A program made the position numbers and the translations under genes. DNA of 64,000 nt. Origin: Calliopum simillimum (taxonomy: Eukaryota > Arthropoda > Insecta > Diptera > Lauxaniidae). The first letter of the stretch is position 1. Every line of letters starts with the position of its first letter. This document shows positions 49,065-60,859 of this stretch, piece after piece. The stretch is taken from positions 10,011,410 to 10,075,409 of the forward strand of contig OX638372.1 of assembly GCA_951812925.1 (NCBI GenBank), read 5' to 3'. The notes under the pieces are model-generated. The model ran no database searches and was not told the DNA's origin. It saw only the letters and a list, made by a program, of their open reading frames with translations.

Positions 49065-50506
49065 CACAGTGCGGCAAAATCCAAAAATCCCGGCCAAAAG
49101 AATAGCCGTAGAGTTTTCAAACTATGCAGGCATGGTTCTTAAATAATTCTTAGCTACACATGTAAATTTTGACGAAATTGACCAACGGACATGCCCACCA
49201 CCCATATGACATAAAATTTATTTCGACCATAATTCCACCATTTTTATTCAGAAATTGTTTAAATTTAGTAAAATGAGAGTATACGACTCATAAATGATGT
49301 CCGCAAAAAATAGGCGTGATCAAAACTCAAATACGCCCATCTCTCATATGATATAAAATGAATTTTAATCATAACTCTTTCATTTTCATCAGAAATTCTT
49401 TTAATTTAGTAAAATATTAGTATAAAACCAATTTATTATGATTGCAAAAAAGGGGCATGGCCAAAACCCAAGTTCAGCCACCTCCCATGTAACCTAAAAT
49501 CAATACTTAAACATTTTGAATCTGAAATTTTTTAAATTTAATAGAAGAGCATTTTCAAAGAAAATGGCCCTAGTCTAAAAATGAACACGCCCGCCACAAC
49601 TTCGTCATGCCGAGGTCTCTTTGCCATATTGTAAAAACTGCATACCTATAAAAAGTGATTCATACCAATTATATCTACTCAAAAAGCCCGAAATAAAGAT
49701 TTCAGAAATTACAGAAAAGATCAAGGAAAATATCAAGAGAAAAAACAAATGAAGATATACTTCATATGATGTTGGTATCCTCGGATCCGATAATCTCCTA
49801 GTTCAGAAAAAATCATAAAAAAAAACCGATCCAGCCTTTCTCAAAATGTTGTTAATCTTTTGAAAAGTCCAATCCTTGATTTAGGCAATAAAAATGATGA
49901 AGAGAGTGAAGCTGAGGGGAGTGAAACCGAGAGCTGTGACTCAGATTCAACATAAAAATTTTTTTTTTTTTACTGGAGCAGGTATGTATTATTATGTGTA
50001 ACTTGAGTAGTGGGCAAAAGTGGGGGCTGCAAATTGAAAAGAAGGTAAACAATACTTCAATCTATCAAATCATGCCAAAAAATTGCTGGAACTAAGTGGA
50101 ACTTTTTTTTGGCACTCTAGCGTTCTACGTACTTAAAAGAAATTTTTGGTTTCTTAGAAATATGCCACTTTTACCTTTATTTTTTCCATTTATGAATGTA
50201 AGTGATACACCAAAATATTCAAAAAAGAACAGAGTTAAAGATTTGTAGCCGAAATATTATTAAAAATTGTAAGCAAAACTTGTCCAGTGATTTTCATTTG
50301 GCACAACTTTAATAAAAATTTTCGATATCAAAAAATTTTCTATGTTTTGACGTTTGTACGCTATAAAGTAAAAGTAGAAACCATATTATTGTCTCGGTTG
50401 CTGATATCCTGGACAGTTGTTTTTAAAAATATCTAACTAAAACTTCCCGGAATTAAAATTTATTTTTGGACTTTTGGCCAGGATATTTGGATTTTGCCGC
50501 ACTGTG
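49065..50506. mobile_element. Transib-like non-autonomous element, 1442 bp
   Basis: Both ends read CACAGTGCGGCAAAATCCAA inward, and the inverted repeat extends to 36 bp with two mismatches. CGATT lies directly outside both ends (49060-49064 and 50507-50511), a 5-bp target duplication. A CACWRTG start and a 5-bp duplication beginning CG are known traits of Transib, whose transposase is related to RAG1. Inside are three diverged units of about 145 bp (49180-49560). A short + strand stretch at about 49850-49955 reads as an acidic tail, NKNDEESEAEGSETESCDSD then stop, perhaps a remnant of a coding 3' end. No transposase is present. Confidence 0.72.
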
Positions 50507-50511
50507 CGATT

Positions 50512-51149
50512 GAGAGAAAGTTGTGCGCAATGAAGCAAAATTTTTTTTGCTCAGCTAATTATACGTATCCCCCTGACTACCCCTTATTACCTTTTTGGGA
50601 AATTGAATACATCGCTTTTTGAGAATTTGGGCCTAGCTTGCGAACGGTTCAGAAAACTTTCAAGGTCTATGCGAGAAAAAATTCCACCCTAACAAATAGT
50701 TCGGCTCTTTATACATTGTATGGGAGCAAAGATCAACCGATCACGCCGATTTTCATTACCAGACATTCTATATAGTAAAATTAATGTTATCTGTACCAAA
50801 TTTCAGCTTAATTCGTTTCGCGGTGATCGTAATCAAAAGCTCATACTTTTCTAAAGTAACCCTTAAAATTTTATTAAAATCGGATGAAAAGCCGTGGAGC
50901 TATGCATTTTAAAATATGTATGTAAGTATTCAAAAGTATGGTCGAACTTTCTATGGCCGACATCGGCAAATCATTTACCACAAGCATATGCCAAATACTA
51001 ACTTTTCACCAATTTTCAAACAAATCGGAGATGTCAAGTCAAATCTTGATCAATTACTTATTCGCTCATATTCAATACATCCCAGATACCATGAAAAGGG
51101 TGTTACTGCTATCAAGTTAATTGCAATATGATAAAAACACTATATGTAT
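50512..51149. other. Non-coding dispersed-repeat-like DNA
   Basis: Phrases such as TATGGGAGCAAAGATCAACC and TACCAAATTTCAGCTTAATT are in the style of the dispersed repeats of this window, but no ends or second copy were found. Confidence 0.35.
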
Positions 51150-51270
51150 GTAAGGGTTGGCTTACCAACCATTCCGGATTTCACCCTCGTGTTCTGAATT
51201 CAAAAACGTCCCGCAAATGTCCCGGATATTCATATATGTCCCGGATTTATGATGGAAGCATGCTGTAAAG
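51150..51270 (+). repeat. Dispersed repeat, copy 2 of a pair
   Basis: Matches 48346-48490 in the same orientation; begins GTTGGCTTACCAACC and carries CAAAAACGTCCCGCAAATGT. Confidence 0.55.
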
Positions 51271-54065
51271 CTTGATTTTCTTCTATGGATGTTGTTCTCA
51301 CTGACTCTGGAAGGATATTCATCAGCACTTCGAACAGGGTGGCAACATCATTATGCCTATGGCATAGCGCTAAGTCTTTGGACATTATTTTATAGCCAAA
51401 AATCATAAAGGTTAATTGAAAATTTGCATATGCTCTACAATAATCTGCACAAAACGATCCATATGTGATAAGAACGGAAGTGAATACTATCTTCACGTGG
51501 GTATGGGTGTTTGTTTCGCAGAATTCAAGTTCAAAAAATTAATTTAATTCAATTTTTTTCGAACATTATTGTTTTTTTTTTTTTTTTTTGAATAATGGGT
51601 TTTTGAAATCTCGACTCTTTTACGCATTACGCCTTTTTCTTTTCTGATAAACATCAAAACAATTTTCCTTTCATTAACCTTGAAGTGATATGTTGTTTTC
51701 ACTTATTTTCATATTATTTATGATTTACATACTTACTGACATTTCATTTTAGTATATACATATCTACTTATATCAAGGTTAATATTTTTTAAAATGCCTT
51801 TTTATCTTTTTTTTTTCGAACGAATAATTTTTGTTTTGGTTCTGAAGAAAATAAAAATCATACGATTTTTGTTTTGCAGTTTTGATATATAAATAGGAAG
51901 TACGCAGAAGGAAAAATGTCTTTGGCACAGAAGTTTTGCCTAAATGAGAAATAGATTATGAGGAGTCTTCAACTGATTTATTATTGAAAAATATACCCAG
52001 CGGGAAAATAATGAAGTAATCGAAATTGAAGCTAGAATAGAGCATATCGATCGAAGATTTCAATATTTTTTAAATATAATGGATAGATACGATGTCAGCC
52101 ACTAATTACAATGAAACAATGAAACTTAATCTATAGTTTTACCAACTATCTTCAATAAAAGAAAGTGTTTTTGAAAGTGTTTCCTCTTGATAAAAAAAAT
52201 ATATAGTTTTTAGGAACTTGTACAGTAAATGCACCTGTTGAAACAATCAATATACAATATACAACAAAAGCAAATTATGATAAAAAAAACATCTGAATTA
52301 TTAAGTACACACACTTTAAAATTTAAATAAAAAATGTCTGTATTGTTAATATAAAAGTAAATAATATAAGATTAACAATGCTATACGGTTTAAGCTGCTC
52401 GTGTTAAACTTATGAACCAGATTGTTTAAGTTTCTGGAAGAAATAATTTAAGTCAGAAAATATGGCGACAAATCTTTTAAACTAACATTTTTTTTTCGTA
52501 AAAAATAGCAAGCTGGATCCAACGACACCAAAAAGTCGATTTGTGTTTTTTTATCAGATTTTTGCAACTGGCACCAGGCACAAAATAAAATTATGAGTTC
52601 ATGATTTTAAATTAATAAAATGACTTGAGCAAATGTTACTCATACGTCATGTTGTGCAGAATCAAATGTTCTTAATAATGAACAAATATGACTTCGAAAA
52701 AGTTTATATCATATTTTGATGAATGTATCCTTAACAGAATACAATAGACATCTTATGTTATAAGCACAAATATAATAAAGTATCAATAGATAAGCCTTTA
52801 TTAAAACCAACCAATCGAAAGTATTATTGAAACTTGAGTCCGAAAAGAAAGCACCTAAGTTTTTGAACATCTGGTAAGATTTAAGTCTCTGCATTTGGAA
52901 CCAAATATTGCAGAAGAAAATAAATATTGAAAGATTTTACTGGATATGAACAAGATGACTATAATTTAATCGATCCCTTGAAATAAACATTATCTTTTTA
53001 AGCAAAGGTTTAATGTAATTGATGCATTTATTTTTGCATGACAACAAATCAAAATTATTCCCAAGTGTGACATAGTCAGCATCTGTTGATAAGAAATATG
53101 ATTAAACCACACACGTGGACCTTTAATGGCCCTGCTTGATAACTTTGGTACCTCAATTGCTATAACATTATTGCATAGATTGCCATAGAAAATTAGCACA
53201 CAAATTTGCTCTCGCTCGATTTCATGGAAATTACAGATATGTAGAAGTATGTAATTTTAAGTAACGTCGACGAGCCCCAGCATTTTAACCAATCCAAAAC
53301 AAGTTTAACTTTGAATTTGTGTTTTTTCTCGCTCTCTTTTTAAATATTTGTTCGCTCTCAGATCGCGTATTTGCAAAGTGTGCACGAGTACTAAAAGCAA
53401 AATAAAAAAAAATACGTCTTTTCATCATATAGTACATACATATAGATTTATGTATCTACATACATTCACATGTAAGTGTATTGCAAATTCTTATGAGTTT
53501 TTGCCCCCGATATGCCTCTAAAGTTGTTTTTTGTGTCGTTGTTTTCTTTCATTTATTTCTGCTCGTGGCGTCTCAGATGATGCTTTATATAACAATCTGA
53601 ATCGGTTCATTGAAATTTTGTTATTGTAGTTAACTAAGTTGTTGTTGTTGTAACATTGGGGGCCTGTTGACTTGTTTTCGTAGTTGGACGATTTTCTTTA
53701 TTTTTTTTTTCATTGTGAGTCAATAAATTTCAATGAGCAAAAAAAAAAACAGATTTCAGTTATTTTTTCTTTATTGTTAAAGAAATACGATCCAAAACAA
53801 ATGTTGAATTCGCATTTGTCCTTGTACTTATCTATGTACGTACATATTTATGATCCTTTTCCATATAAATTGCATGGCATTGGGAAGTATAACAGACTTG
53901 GATCTTTGCTTATATTTAAGTACTTAGGTATGCATATTCACAGAAATTACGGATACCTAACTTTCTCCGAAATGCATACCCTTCCTCTTAAAAAAAGTCT
54001 GTTATGGAATTTGCCTTTTTAAATTTTTTATTTTTTTCAGAATTTGCTTTTAAACAATTAAATTC
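51271..54065. other. AT-rich intergenic desert
   Basis: GTT-repeat DNA at about 53638-53652 and T runs. No gene could be supported. Confidence 0.4.
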
Positions 54066-55312
54066 CGAAAAACTTGTGAAAATTCACCTAAGAATCAAGC
54101 ATTATTTGCGTAAGTCATAGGTATATGTATATGCTCCAGCTAAGTTCTTAGGCAATATTACAAAGAAAACTTAGGTAAATTTTACTTAGGTAATTCATAT
54201 ACTATAAAAGTAATATGTAAATTTGGCAAAGATACATAGGTTTACAAAGTTCTTTTTTGGTCGCCTAAAAGAAGTCGTCGTTAAAATCCATTGAATGATA
54301 CTAGATGATTGGAGAATGAGGTGGCTGAGGCTGTTGGCTGTACACAGAACGAAAAAACTATGATAAATTAACCTAGTTAAAAATGTTTGTATGAGATTCA
54401 AAAAACTTTGGTATATTACCTAAGTTTTTTTTTAATTTTATACATGACTTAGGTTAGTAGATCTTAGGCAACTTGCCTAAAAAAACTTTGGTGTTTTGCC
54501 TAAGTTGTATAAGGCAATTTACCAAAGAACTTAGGCAGTATTACATATATGAACTAAAGTACTGAGGCAAAATATGATATTTACAGATTTTTCAGTCAAA
54601 AAAGAAGTCAGAAAAATCTGTTTTTGAATTAAAAAAATAAAAATTAGAAGTTTTGTGATTTGGAGGTGCTATTTTGATTTTAAAGCAAACAAAAGTTCAA
54701 TGGAACTAGTGCAACTAATGGAGATTTTCAGAAAAAGCGACGGTAAGTTTGTTACAGACATCCATCAAATATAAAATTCTGAAAACAAAGACATTTTAGT
54801 ACTTTGGTGGTGGTTTCGAAGCTGAATTGGCAGTATTTGAGAGGGGAACATTTGATTAAACGCAACTGTAATATTCAAGAAGCTAAATTGGAGGTGCAAG
54901 TCAAGGAGTGCTAGATATTAACTGTTATATGGTCAACGAAAAAAAGTTTAATTTTCTTTTATGTAACTTGGTATAAATTATATGTATGCATGTACGTATG
55001 CATTGAATAAAAATAAAGTTTAAATTTAAAATAAGGATACTAATTTTGATTTAAAAGCACCTATGAAATGAAGGCAAATATTTGTAATATTACCTTAGTT
55101 ATTTTTGGCATGTTACCTTAGCAGCTTCGGCAATTAACATAAGTAATTTTTTCATTTTACCAATAATGTTAGGTAAATTGCCTTGGTAAAATTTACCTAA
55201 GTTTTCTTTGTAATATTGCCTAAGAACTTAGCTGGAGCATATAGCCCTAAGTCCTTAGGCAAATTCTATTCGATTCTTAGGTGAATTTTCGAAGTTTTTC
55301 GTTCTGTGTAGG
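54066..55312. mobile_element. Foldback element with nested terminal copy, about 1.2 kb
   Basis: The right end in reverse reads CTACACAGAACGAAAAACTT. The left arm matches it from CCGAAAAACTT onward, so about ten terminal bases are missing on the left. The arms share GCTCCAGCTAAGTTCTTAGG and CAATATTACAAAGAAAACTT. A second terminal sequence (GTACACAGAACGAAAAAACT) lies inside at 54339, which suggests a nested or shorter copy spanning 54339-55311. ACTTAGGCAA-type words are scattered in both directions. Confidence 0.65.
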
Positions 55313-55339
55313 CAACTCAACTGAAGTGTGGTACATCAC

Positions 55340-55860
55340 ATTTTACATGAATTTTTGGACATAAAAAACTATCCGCAATTGCTGTCATTTACATTGATTA
55401 TCTTGAAAAACGGCTAAAATTATCAAAGCCAAATTTTATTCCGAGTCTTGGACAAATTCGATATTGATTTAAAGCAGAAACAATCAAATTTGGCAATGAA
55501 AAAAGTGCTGTTTCGTCAAGACAATACTCGGATGCACACCCTTGTAATCACCATGGCAAAAACCCATAAAATTGGCTACGAACTGCTACCTCATCTAGCA
55601 TATTCTCCAGAATAAGCCCTCTGTGACTATTTTCTGATTCCAGACCTCACGAAATGGCTGGGAGATTTGCGTCAAATTAAGAAGTCATTACTGAAAAAAC
55701 AAGTATTTTGAGGCCCTTGAGGAAATCTTTTTTTTTTTAAAGAGTACAAAAGTTAAGGAAAATCTGGACTAAATGATTCCAGCTATAAAAGAAGACTATG
55801 TTGAGAAACACAACACTTTTTTCCCGAAAAAAATATACCTTATTCAAAATGTCTCGAACT
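55340..55860 (+). pseudogene. Fossil mariner transposase fragment
   Basis: Across several stops and frame changes the reading VIYIDYLEK, KKVLFRQDN, MAKTHKIGYELLPHLAYSPE and then EDYVEKHN follows the order of mariner-family transposase blocks (IDYLEK, QDNxxxH, GxELLPHPPYSPDLAP, C-terminal region). The block ALCDYFLIPDL follows the YSPE stop. The N-terminal half is absent; its left edge adjoins the foldback element at 55312. It is a different mariner lineage from the 61.4-kb copy and much older. Confidence 0.75.
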
Positions 55861-56508
55861 TATCAAACAGCCATCAAACAACTCTTAAATTCGATAACTT
55901 CCAACTTGGACAAAGAGTTTTTGTTATTGTAGCTGGACTTAAAAAGCAAGTTGAAATATAACGAAACAATAACTAAATACAAAAAACAAGTAAGACAATT
56001 TGGATTGAAGGAGAACGACAAAACAAAATTGCACGTTTAATGCAGCAAATGCGAAAAAAACCACCAAACACCTTAGACAAGTGACTGGGCAGAGTAGAGA
56101 GGAGCAAACTTGCAGAACAGTAATTTGCTGATGCAAACAAACAACACGTTACCATAATAATGTACAAACATTGTTGTTGTTGTTTTTGTTATTTTGATTT
56201 AATCAATCAATAGAGTCTCGGACTCACCACTCGATCCGCTATGCTGAAACAAAAACCAAGGCCTTTCAGGTGCAGTGACCGACCGCTTTTCTTCTTTTAC
56301 TTCACAACAGTCGATAAGCGTTAAGACAAAAACGAAAATCCGATCGTATGATCGTTTTTGTCAAATTTTAGATTTAAATTGTAAACTGGTTTTAAAATGA
56401 GCGGTAAAGAGAAAACTTTATTTAAGTCGAATTTTTGTAATACAAGTTCATAATTTTTCAGCCATTATTAGCTAAATTGCACATTAACAAAGTACTTACT
56501 GCACAGCA
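55861..56508. other. Spacer
   Basis: No feature is seen. Confidence 0.4.
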
Positions 56509-57018
56509 AATAGTTGGGGTGTAAAATTCAAACCAAATTGGAATGAATACAAATCCACACCAAATTTGGTATAAAATCTATGCTACAACTTGATATACAA
56601 ACCGCTTATACTTGTTCGTTTAAAATTTATACAAATAAAGTATTATTACAATTTCATTAAAAAAAAAAAAAAAAATAACGACCGCAGGAGGACTCTAACC
56701 TACGACTCGCCCGTGTGATGGATAGAAACATTTTATTTTTTCTTAAAATTACCAACTAGTTAGACCTCTACACCATTGACCGATATGGTGAAAAGGTAAA
56801 AAATGTGTAAATTAAGCAAACGTTGTTCAAACAGAATTTGATATTAGAATTATGTATATAATCGTGGTATGAAATTTATAGAATTTAAACGTTTTTGGTT
56901 TAGAATAACTTTGTGAAAAAAATTATATAAATTATATCAAAAAATTGGAATAGATAAGTTTATAAAACAAATATCATAAATAAGTTTATACTTTATCTTC
57001 AAACTTTTTGCTGTGTAG
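56509..57018. mobile_element. TIR element carrying a tRNA-like module, copy 2
   Basis: Ends CTGCACAGCAAATAG and, in reverse, CTACACAGCAAAAAG give short terminal inverted repeats. The body aligns with 42845-43290, including ATCCACACCAAATTTGGTAT and AAACGTTGTTCAAACAGA. The tRNA-like centre (about 56687-56780, - strand) has a decayed B box (GGTTAGAGTCC). Confidence 0.7.
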
Positions 57019-57445
57019 GTAAACTAGAGGGAAACATCTATGAAAGACTATCAACTAGCCTTAACTGATAGTACTCTGTGACACCCGAAGGTTCCCAAAA
57101 AACGTGAAGGCTTAGTAGTAAAGACGAAGAATATCTAGATATACATGAGGGAAAACATCAATGCACACTATTAACAAGCTTCAAGTGATTCATTTCCTGG
57201 GAGACCCGAGTGTAACCCGATGGCTCAATAGCCAAAACGAAGAATATCTAGACATACTAGAGTGAAAATATCTAACAAGCTTTAATTGATTCACCCAAAG
57301 TTTTCCGAAAGCATTTTTTTTTTTTCGTCGATATTTTAACTAATTGTATTGTACATACGCCAATTTTTTGTTGGTTTTTCTTTAAGTGCCTGAACACCGA
57401 TATCGAAACATATGTTTGAATCAAGGGTGCAAGTGTTTTAAAATC
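57019..57445. other. Spacer with a short tandem duplication
   Basis: Two related stretches (AAACATCTATGAAAGACTAT... and AAACATCAATGCACACTATT...), each ending in AACGAAGAATATCTAGA-type words, repeat at about 57020 and 57145 with a partial third at 57235. Confidence 0.4.
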
Positions 57446-57720
57446 ACTGAGCCAAGCGCAGTCAGTGCAGGATTTTGACTTGTCTACAAAAACCATAATA
57501 TTAAAATGTTTTGAAAATCTCTTGAAACTACAACAATCATAAAAAATATTTTTTGTTGTTTTGTTTTTTTTTTTTGCTCGTCTCAAAAAACAATACATAT
57601 TTCAATAAAAAAAAAATATTTTTTATGATTGTTGTAGTTCCGAGAAATTTGCAAAATATAGAAATATTGTGGTTGTTGTAGGCAAGTCAAAATTGTCTCA
57701 CTTTTGTTCTACTCTGACAT
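57446..57720. mobile_element. Foldback element, copy 2
   Basis: Begins TGAGCCAAGCGCAGTCAGTG and ends AATTGTCTCACTTTTGTTCT, matching the ends of 18142-18725. The arms pair through GAAACTACAACAATCATAAA and its inverse. It lacks the 107-bp palindrome found in copy 1. Confidence 0.65.
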
Positions 57721-58945
57721 ATTTGATTTGGAGCAGCATATAAGTATGTATTATCTAATTTCAAGCTAAGTATCTGCAAGTTAATCGCAAAATATTTAAA
57801 TATGTGCATATAAGAGATCAGCGATAAGATAACATTTGTTTTTTTCGTCATATTTGACAAATTGGAATAATGTGACTTTGTGCTAAATACGTAAAGCTCC
57901 AAAATTCACGTGGACTTTTTTTATATTCACATAGGTAAGTACTTATCATTCAAAGTCATATCAAGATGGAATTTATCTAAATTTCGCATTACCATTATCA
58001 TTTTTCATTTTACTTTTATTATTTGCATGTTTTTTTTTTTTTTTGATTTTGAATTTTTTTATATTTTTTATTTCCTGAGGAGTTCTTTTGCTAAAATATG
58101 TTTGTATGAGTGTTTTTTCAGAATATCCGTTACCGCTCCTCCATTCACGTCAGCGCAGATAACACATTCGGAATGTTGTATACAAAATTTGCACTTAATT
58201 TATTTGATAAGGAAAAATTGTTACTTATATTTTTTTTTTAATTATAAAATTTTACACTAAAAAAAACAATTTGATTGAAACATATATATAATATTTTGAG
58301 TTCATGTACATTAAAGTAATTCATGAAATAAAATATGTAAATATTAGCATCCTAGGCAGGATATGTACCATTAGATAATCAGCGAAATTTTATAGGCTGA
58401 AACTGAACTTACAAACAAAATGTATTCATTCGAATAACCCCCATAAAATCATCATATCATAGCCAATTGTCCTTACAAATATACCAAAATGTTTAGAAAA
58501 TTTTCACCAAAAAATTTAATGAGTGAACTTAGCTTCGTTAAATGGGTACCCAACATGTTATGCTTAAGAAACAAATTCCGCACTCTGGATTGAGATTGAT
58601 ACAGGTCACCGCAGTTTACAAAAAGTTTAAAAATAATAGTTTATATCAGAGTCTAACCCGATGAAAATGAAAGTTGACCTTTTCATTCGACCTCCGTTTA
58701 AAATATTTTGTATTTCACAATTCTTCGGTAGAATTTGTTTTAGCTGTATCTCTTTTTGACGATAGATTAATGTATTTTTTTGTTTTTGTTTTTTTTTTTT
58801 TTTGTTTTTAAATATTTAATAAATAAAATTTCCAATGTGTTTCTGATTGTGGCCTTGAGTGATAAGAGTTTCTTGTGGTTGAGAGACAAACATGAGAATC
58901 ACCATGCACTTGAATGCGAATTAGTGAAAGTTTACATATACAAAT
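57721..58945. other. AT-rich spacer
   Basis: Long T runs at about 58030 and 58790. No gene is supported. Confidence 0.4.
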
Positions 58946-59460
58946 GAAGGTATATTCACTTTGTTCGTCCGTTGGTAACGCAGAGAAGGAGACGTGACAG
59001 ATATAGAAAAGTAAATATATATATTCTTGATCAGCGTCACCTTCTGAGTCGATATAGCCATGTCAGTCTGTCTGTCAGGCTGGCTTGGTGTGCGTGGAAA
59101 TACATTTTTGCGGAAACTGAGCAAGATAATTCAATGAAATTTGGTACATGCCTCCGTCGTCAAAATCGTGGGATTGAAAATGAGCAAAATCGATCAACGC
59201 ACACGCTATTCAAAATGCAACTTTAAGAGTATTTTTCACGACAATTCAACCAAAATACACATAAATACTCAAATTGTAAGCGCAAACTCTGAGAAAAAAA
59301 TGGGCGAACTCGGACAAGAGGGCGTGGCACCTCCCATATATTAAAAAGCTTCAAAATGTTACACTGAAAGAGTTTTTTGAGATAATCCAACTAAATTTCA
59401 CTCAAGTAATTACTTAAGACTATATATACACGCTCTAAGCTAAAACTTGAAATTTTTTTG
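58946..59460 (-). repeat. Inverted partial copy of the GCCACGCCC-class element
   Basis: Matches 35069-35826 in reverse: TATATATTCTTGATCAGCGT, TCGATATAGCCATGTC, GATAATTCAATGAAATTTGG and GGGCGTGGCACCTCCCATAT. Only one of the three tandem units is present. Confidence 0.65.
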
Positions 59461-59572
59461 TTAAATTCTGGCGGATAAAAATTTTTTAATTTATTTTCGC
59501 GCGGATGTAAGTCGTGATTTTGGATTTGTCAATTTATCTGAAAATAGAGACGTGATGGAAAAATTTCGGAAA

Positions 59573-60047
59573 TTAGTGTTGAGCAAACCAAGACCAAGAC
59601 CAAGACAATAGCAGTCTTGGTCTTGGTCTTGTTCTTGCACATTGAGTCTTGGTCTTGGTCTTGGTTTTGATATTGAGTCTTGGTCTTGATCTCGCTCCTT
59701 AAGTCTTAGGCTCGGTCTTGGTCTTGGTCTTGAAAAAATTTCTAGAGATATTGAGTATTCAAAGTTTCAAAACCATATTTTTCAAAAGCAGTTGAGCTTT
59801 AAGATGACAAATTTCAAATTGAGAGATGATTTTATCTTCGAAACGGGCGGTAAACACCTTTTAACTATAAATTACCAAGACTGAAAAGCAGTCTTGGTCT
59901 TGACGTTTGCAAGACCAAGACCAAGACCATAGCAGTCTTGGTCTTGGTCTTGCAAAAATATCAGCGTCTTGGTCTTGGTCTTGCTCTCGCAAAATTACCA
60001 AGACCAAGAACAAGACGCAAGACCAAGACTAATTTTGCTCATCACTA
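59573..60047. mobile_element. hAT-type non-autonomous element with AAGACC repeats, 475 bp
   Basis: Ends TAGTGTTGAGCAAA and, in reverse, TAGTGATGAGCAAA. The 8-mer TCGGAAAT lies directly outside both ends (59565-59572 and 60048-60055), the target duplication length of hAT. Most of the body is arrays of AAGACC on one strand and GGTCTT on the other, arranged as blocks in alternating orientation that could fold into many hairpins. There is no transposase. Confidence 0.85.
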
Positions 60048-60149
60048 TCGGAAATGCAGTTCTATTATGTCAATAGCAAGGAATAATAATTTTATGGTCT
60101 GAACTCAGATAAAAACAAAAACCTGAAATTCGTTGAAAAGTGTTATCAA

Positions 60150-60305
60150 TGGAAAAATTAATTTTCTTAACTCACTTAGCACTTGTACATAAAAACGTTG
60201 TGAGTACGTTTATGCTAAAAAATGTCAAACTTTATTATGGTGATGCCAGATTTTAGCTATTGACATTACTGTTGCCTAGGCCAGAAATATATATAGCAGC
60301 CCACG
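60150..60305 (-). mobile_element. Truncated mariner 5' end
   Basis: Aligns with the right end of the mariner at 62520-62669: ACGTTTATGCTAAAAAATGT, TGTTGCCTAGGCCA and GCAGCCCACG followed by TA. The transposase is missing. Confidence 0.65.
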
Positions 60306-60859
60306 TATAAGCAAAATTTTCGAAATACTCAGTTTTTCTTATTTTAACTGTTATTTCTTTAAATATTGAGTAAAAACTGGAAGTGACGAGAAAGAGGAAA
60401 TTCAGTACATTTTCAGTTTAGTCAGTTTTGGTTTTTCGATAGTGAGGGTTTTTTTTAAAAAAAGTTTAAAAATTTTGTAAAGAATGCATGAGTGTATCAT
60501 TCTCCGCGTAAATTTTTTTATGCTACTAAGCATATTATTTTATCTTTGTATAATTAAATCAATATCTAAACAATTAGAGGAGCTATCCAACAGTTTTAAC
60601 TTTTTTTTTAAAATTATTGCTATTTTCATCGTGATATATGGAAGAAGGGGGAGGTTTCGACACCCTAACAAGAAAGTCCTTATATCTTCCAAATGCAATT
60701 GTGCATGTTATTTTGAATACACATAGACTATGCAATAAAATGTGTGCTTCTTTTGTAAATTACCAAAAATTCGATATGTTCGCTATTTTCCGAACTGTGA
60801 CCAAAAAACCATAGTTAAAATAAATGACGAAACCTCCCACTTTGGAGAGGCTTCGTCAG
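60306..60859. other. Spacer
   Basis: No feature is supported. An 80-residue + frame at 60484 has no recognisable domain. Confidence 0.4.
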
